A DNA stretch of 6,266 nt from Acidimicrobiaceae bacterium. GTDB lineage: Bacteria; Actinomycetota; Acidimicrobiia; Acidimicrobiales; RAAP-2. How positions within the stretch are numbered: the stretch's first letter is position 1; the number at the start of each line of letters is the position of its first letter. Below, one piece after another: positions 5,992 through 6,266 of this stretch. A program made the position numbers and the translations under genes. The stretch spans positions 340 to 6,605 of the forward strand of contig PLSY01000444.1 of the NCBI GenBank assembly GCA_003164275.1, read 5' to 3'. A model generated the notes under the pieces. The model saw nothing but the letters and a program-made list of their open reading frames with translations, made no database searches and was not told the origin of the DNA.

Positions 5992-6180
5992 TCACCCATC
6001 CGGAGCATCGTCCGTCTGGGTCCATGAGTTTCCGCCACATCGACGGCAAGGGCGCCTCGGTCGTGTCCTCATGGCATCTTGCAGCTCAGATAACTCCACC
6101 GGACCACCCACAGCGTGAACATTTCGGACGACAGTGGTGCCACAGGTGTCGCACTTCTCAGTCTGTGAGACCGAATCCAT
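5992..6180 (-). CDS. Small protein with two CxxC knuckles, probable zinc ribbon
   Basis: This 62-residue protein starts at ATG 6180 and ends with TGA at 5992-5994. It has KCDTCG (C10, C13) near the start and PCRRCGG (C45, C48) near the end, the arrangement of a four-Cys zinc ribbon. Between them are a short strand-like VVRNVHAV and a helix-like VELSELQDAMRTR. The tail is acidic (TDDAPDG). There is no TM helix. Such small ribbons are common in Actinomycetota and usually uncharacterised; nucleic-acid or protein binding is possible but unproven. No clear Shine-Dalgarno site precedes the start. It is upstream of and on the same strand as the PH-domain-like gene. The paired knuckles argue against a chance frame, though the gene is short. 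Confidence 0.6.
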   Translation of the reverse strand: MDSVSQTEKCDTCGTTVVRNVHAVGGPVELSELQDAMRTRPRRPCRRCGGNSWTQTDDAPDG

Positions 6181-6193
6181 CAGGCTTCATCAT

Positions 6194-6207
6194 CCCACGG
6201 TGGTGGG
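6194..6207. other. Small inverted repeat upstream of the zinc-ribbon gene
   Basis: CCCAC (6194-6198) and GTGGG (6203-6207) form a perfect 5-bp stem with a GGTG loop, 14 bases upstream of ATG 6180 on the minus strand. It could lie in the 5' leader or be an operator. Evidence is weak. Confidence 0.25.
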
Positions 6208-6210
6208 TCT

Positions 6211-6254
6211 CCATCCCGGTGAAGTGTGACGCACTCCCGGTGGTACGGGATAGC
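6211..6254 (+). repeat. Dispersed intergenic repeat, copy B (compact bipartite)
   Basis: CCATCC plus GGTGAAGTGT is followed almost directly by CACTCCCGGTGG and CGGGATAG. Relative to copy A it lacks the roughly 40-base spacer; the second block matches A at 19 of 23 positions. ATCCCG (6213-6218) and CGGGAT (6246-6251) are perfect outer stem arms, and CCCG (6236-6239) can pair instead with CGGG (6246-6249). The repeat may continue past the window end. Confidence 0.5.
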
Positions 6255-6266
6255 CGCGTCGATCAG

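Noticed and set aside
2923..6254. CRISPR array made of the dispersed repeats
   Set aside because: Spacing is irregular, from hundreds to over a thousand bases with whole genes between, copies are diverged, and no cas gene is present.
6219..6266. Plus-strand GTG frame open to the window end
   Set aside because: Only 16 codons are visible, it lies in repeat copy B, and no ribosome site is convincing.

Overview
The window is GC-rich and gene-dense. Short genes overlap or nearly overlap, GTG and TTG starts are used, and the encoded families (ECF sigma factor, LytR-CpsA-Psr protein, questin-oxidase-like protein, bacterial PH-domain membrane protein) are typical of Actinomycetota. I cannot fix the lineage further. 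The sigma factor tail and its TM partner loosely resemble pairs I associate with Acidimicrobiia-type genomes, but that is an impression, not evidence. I see no transposase, integrase, phage gene, CRISPR array, tRNA or rRNA.

Left part (1-2920, plus strand): a compact three-gene unit. It has the 3' end of an ECF-type sigma factor (2-124), a one-TM protein with a large extracytoplasmic Asp-box beta-propeller (117-1622), and an LCP cell-wall ligase (1619-2920). Each junction overlaps by a few bases, so the three are almost certainly co-transcribed and translationally coupled. The layout suggests an envelope-sensing circuit: sigma factor, membrane partner that may restrain it, and an envelope-building enzyme. 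The middle gene's regulatory role is inference from position and topology.

Middle part (3027-3618): a two-TM small protein on the minus strand, divergent from a 74-residue soluble protein with a strong ribosome binding site. Then on the plus strand come a questin-oxidase-like protein (3659-4717) and a two-TM protein with a DUF3592-like tail (4746-5243).

Right part (5368-6266): two minus-strand genes, a PH-domain-like membrane protein and a 62-residue protein with two CxxC knuckles (probable zinc ribbon).

No gene-free stretch exceeds 300 bases. The gaps are 2921-3026, 3291-3393, 3619-3658, 4718-4745, 5244-5367, 5842-5991 and 6181-6266. The main unexpected observation is that each of these gaps carries one copy, strong or degenerate, of the same short motif, always in the same orientation. 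Its core is CCCGGYG, a short linker, then GGGGAYAGG or close, often preceded by CACT. The two copies at the outer gaps (2923-3007 and 6211-6254) share a second upstream block. This looks like a dispersed intergenic repeat family capable of forming a small hairpin, and it is not explained by gene orientation.
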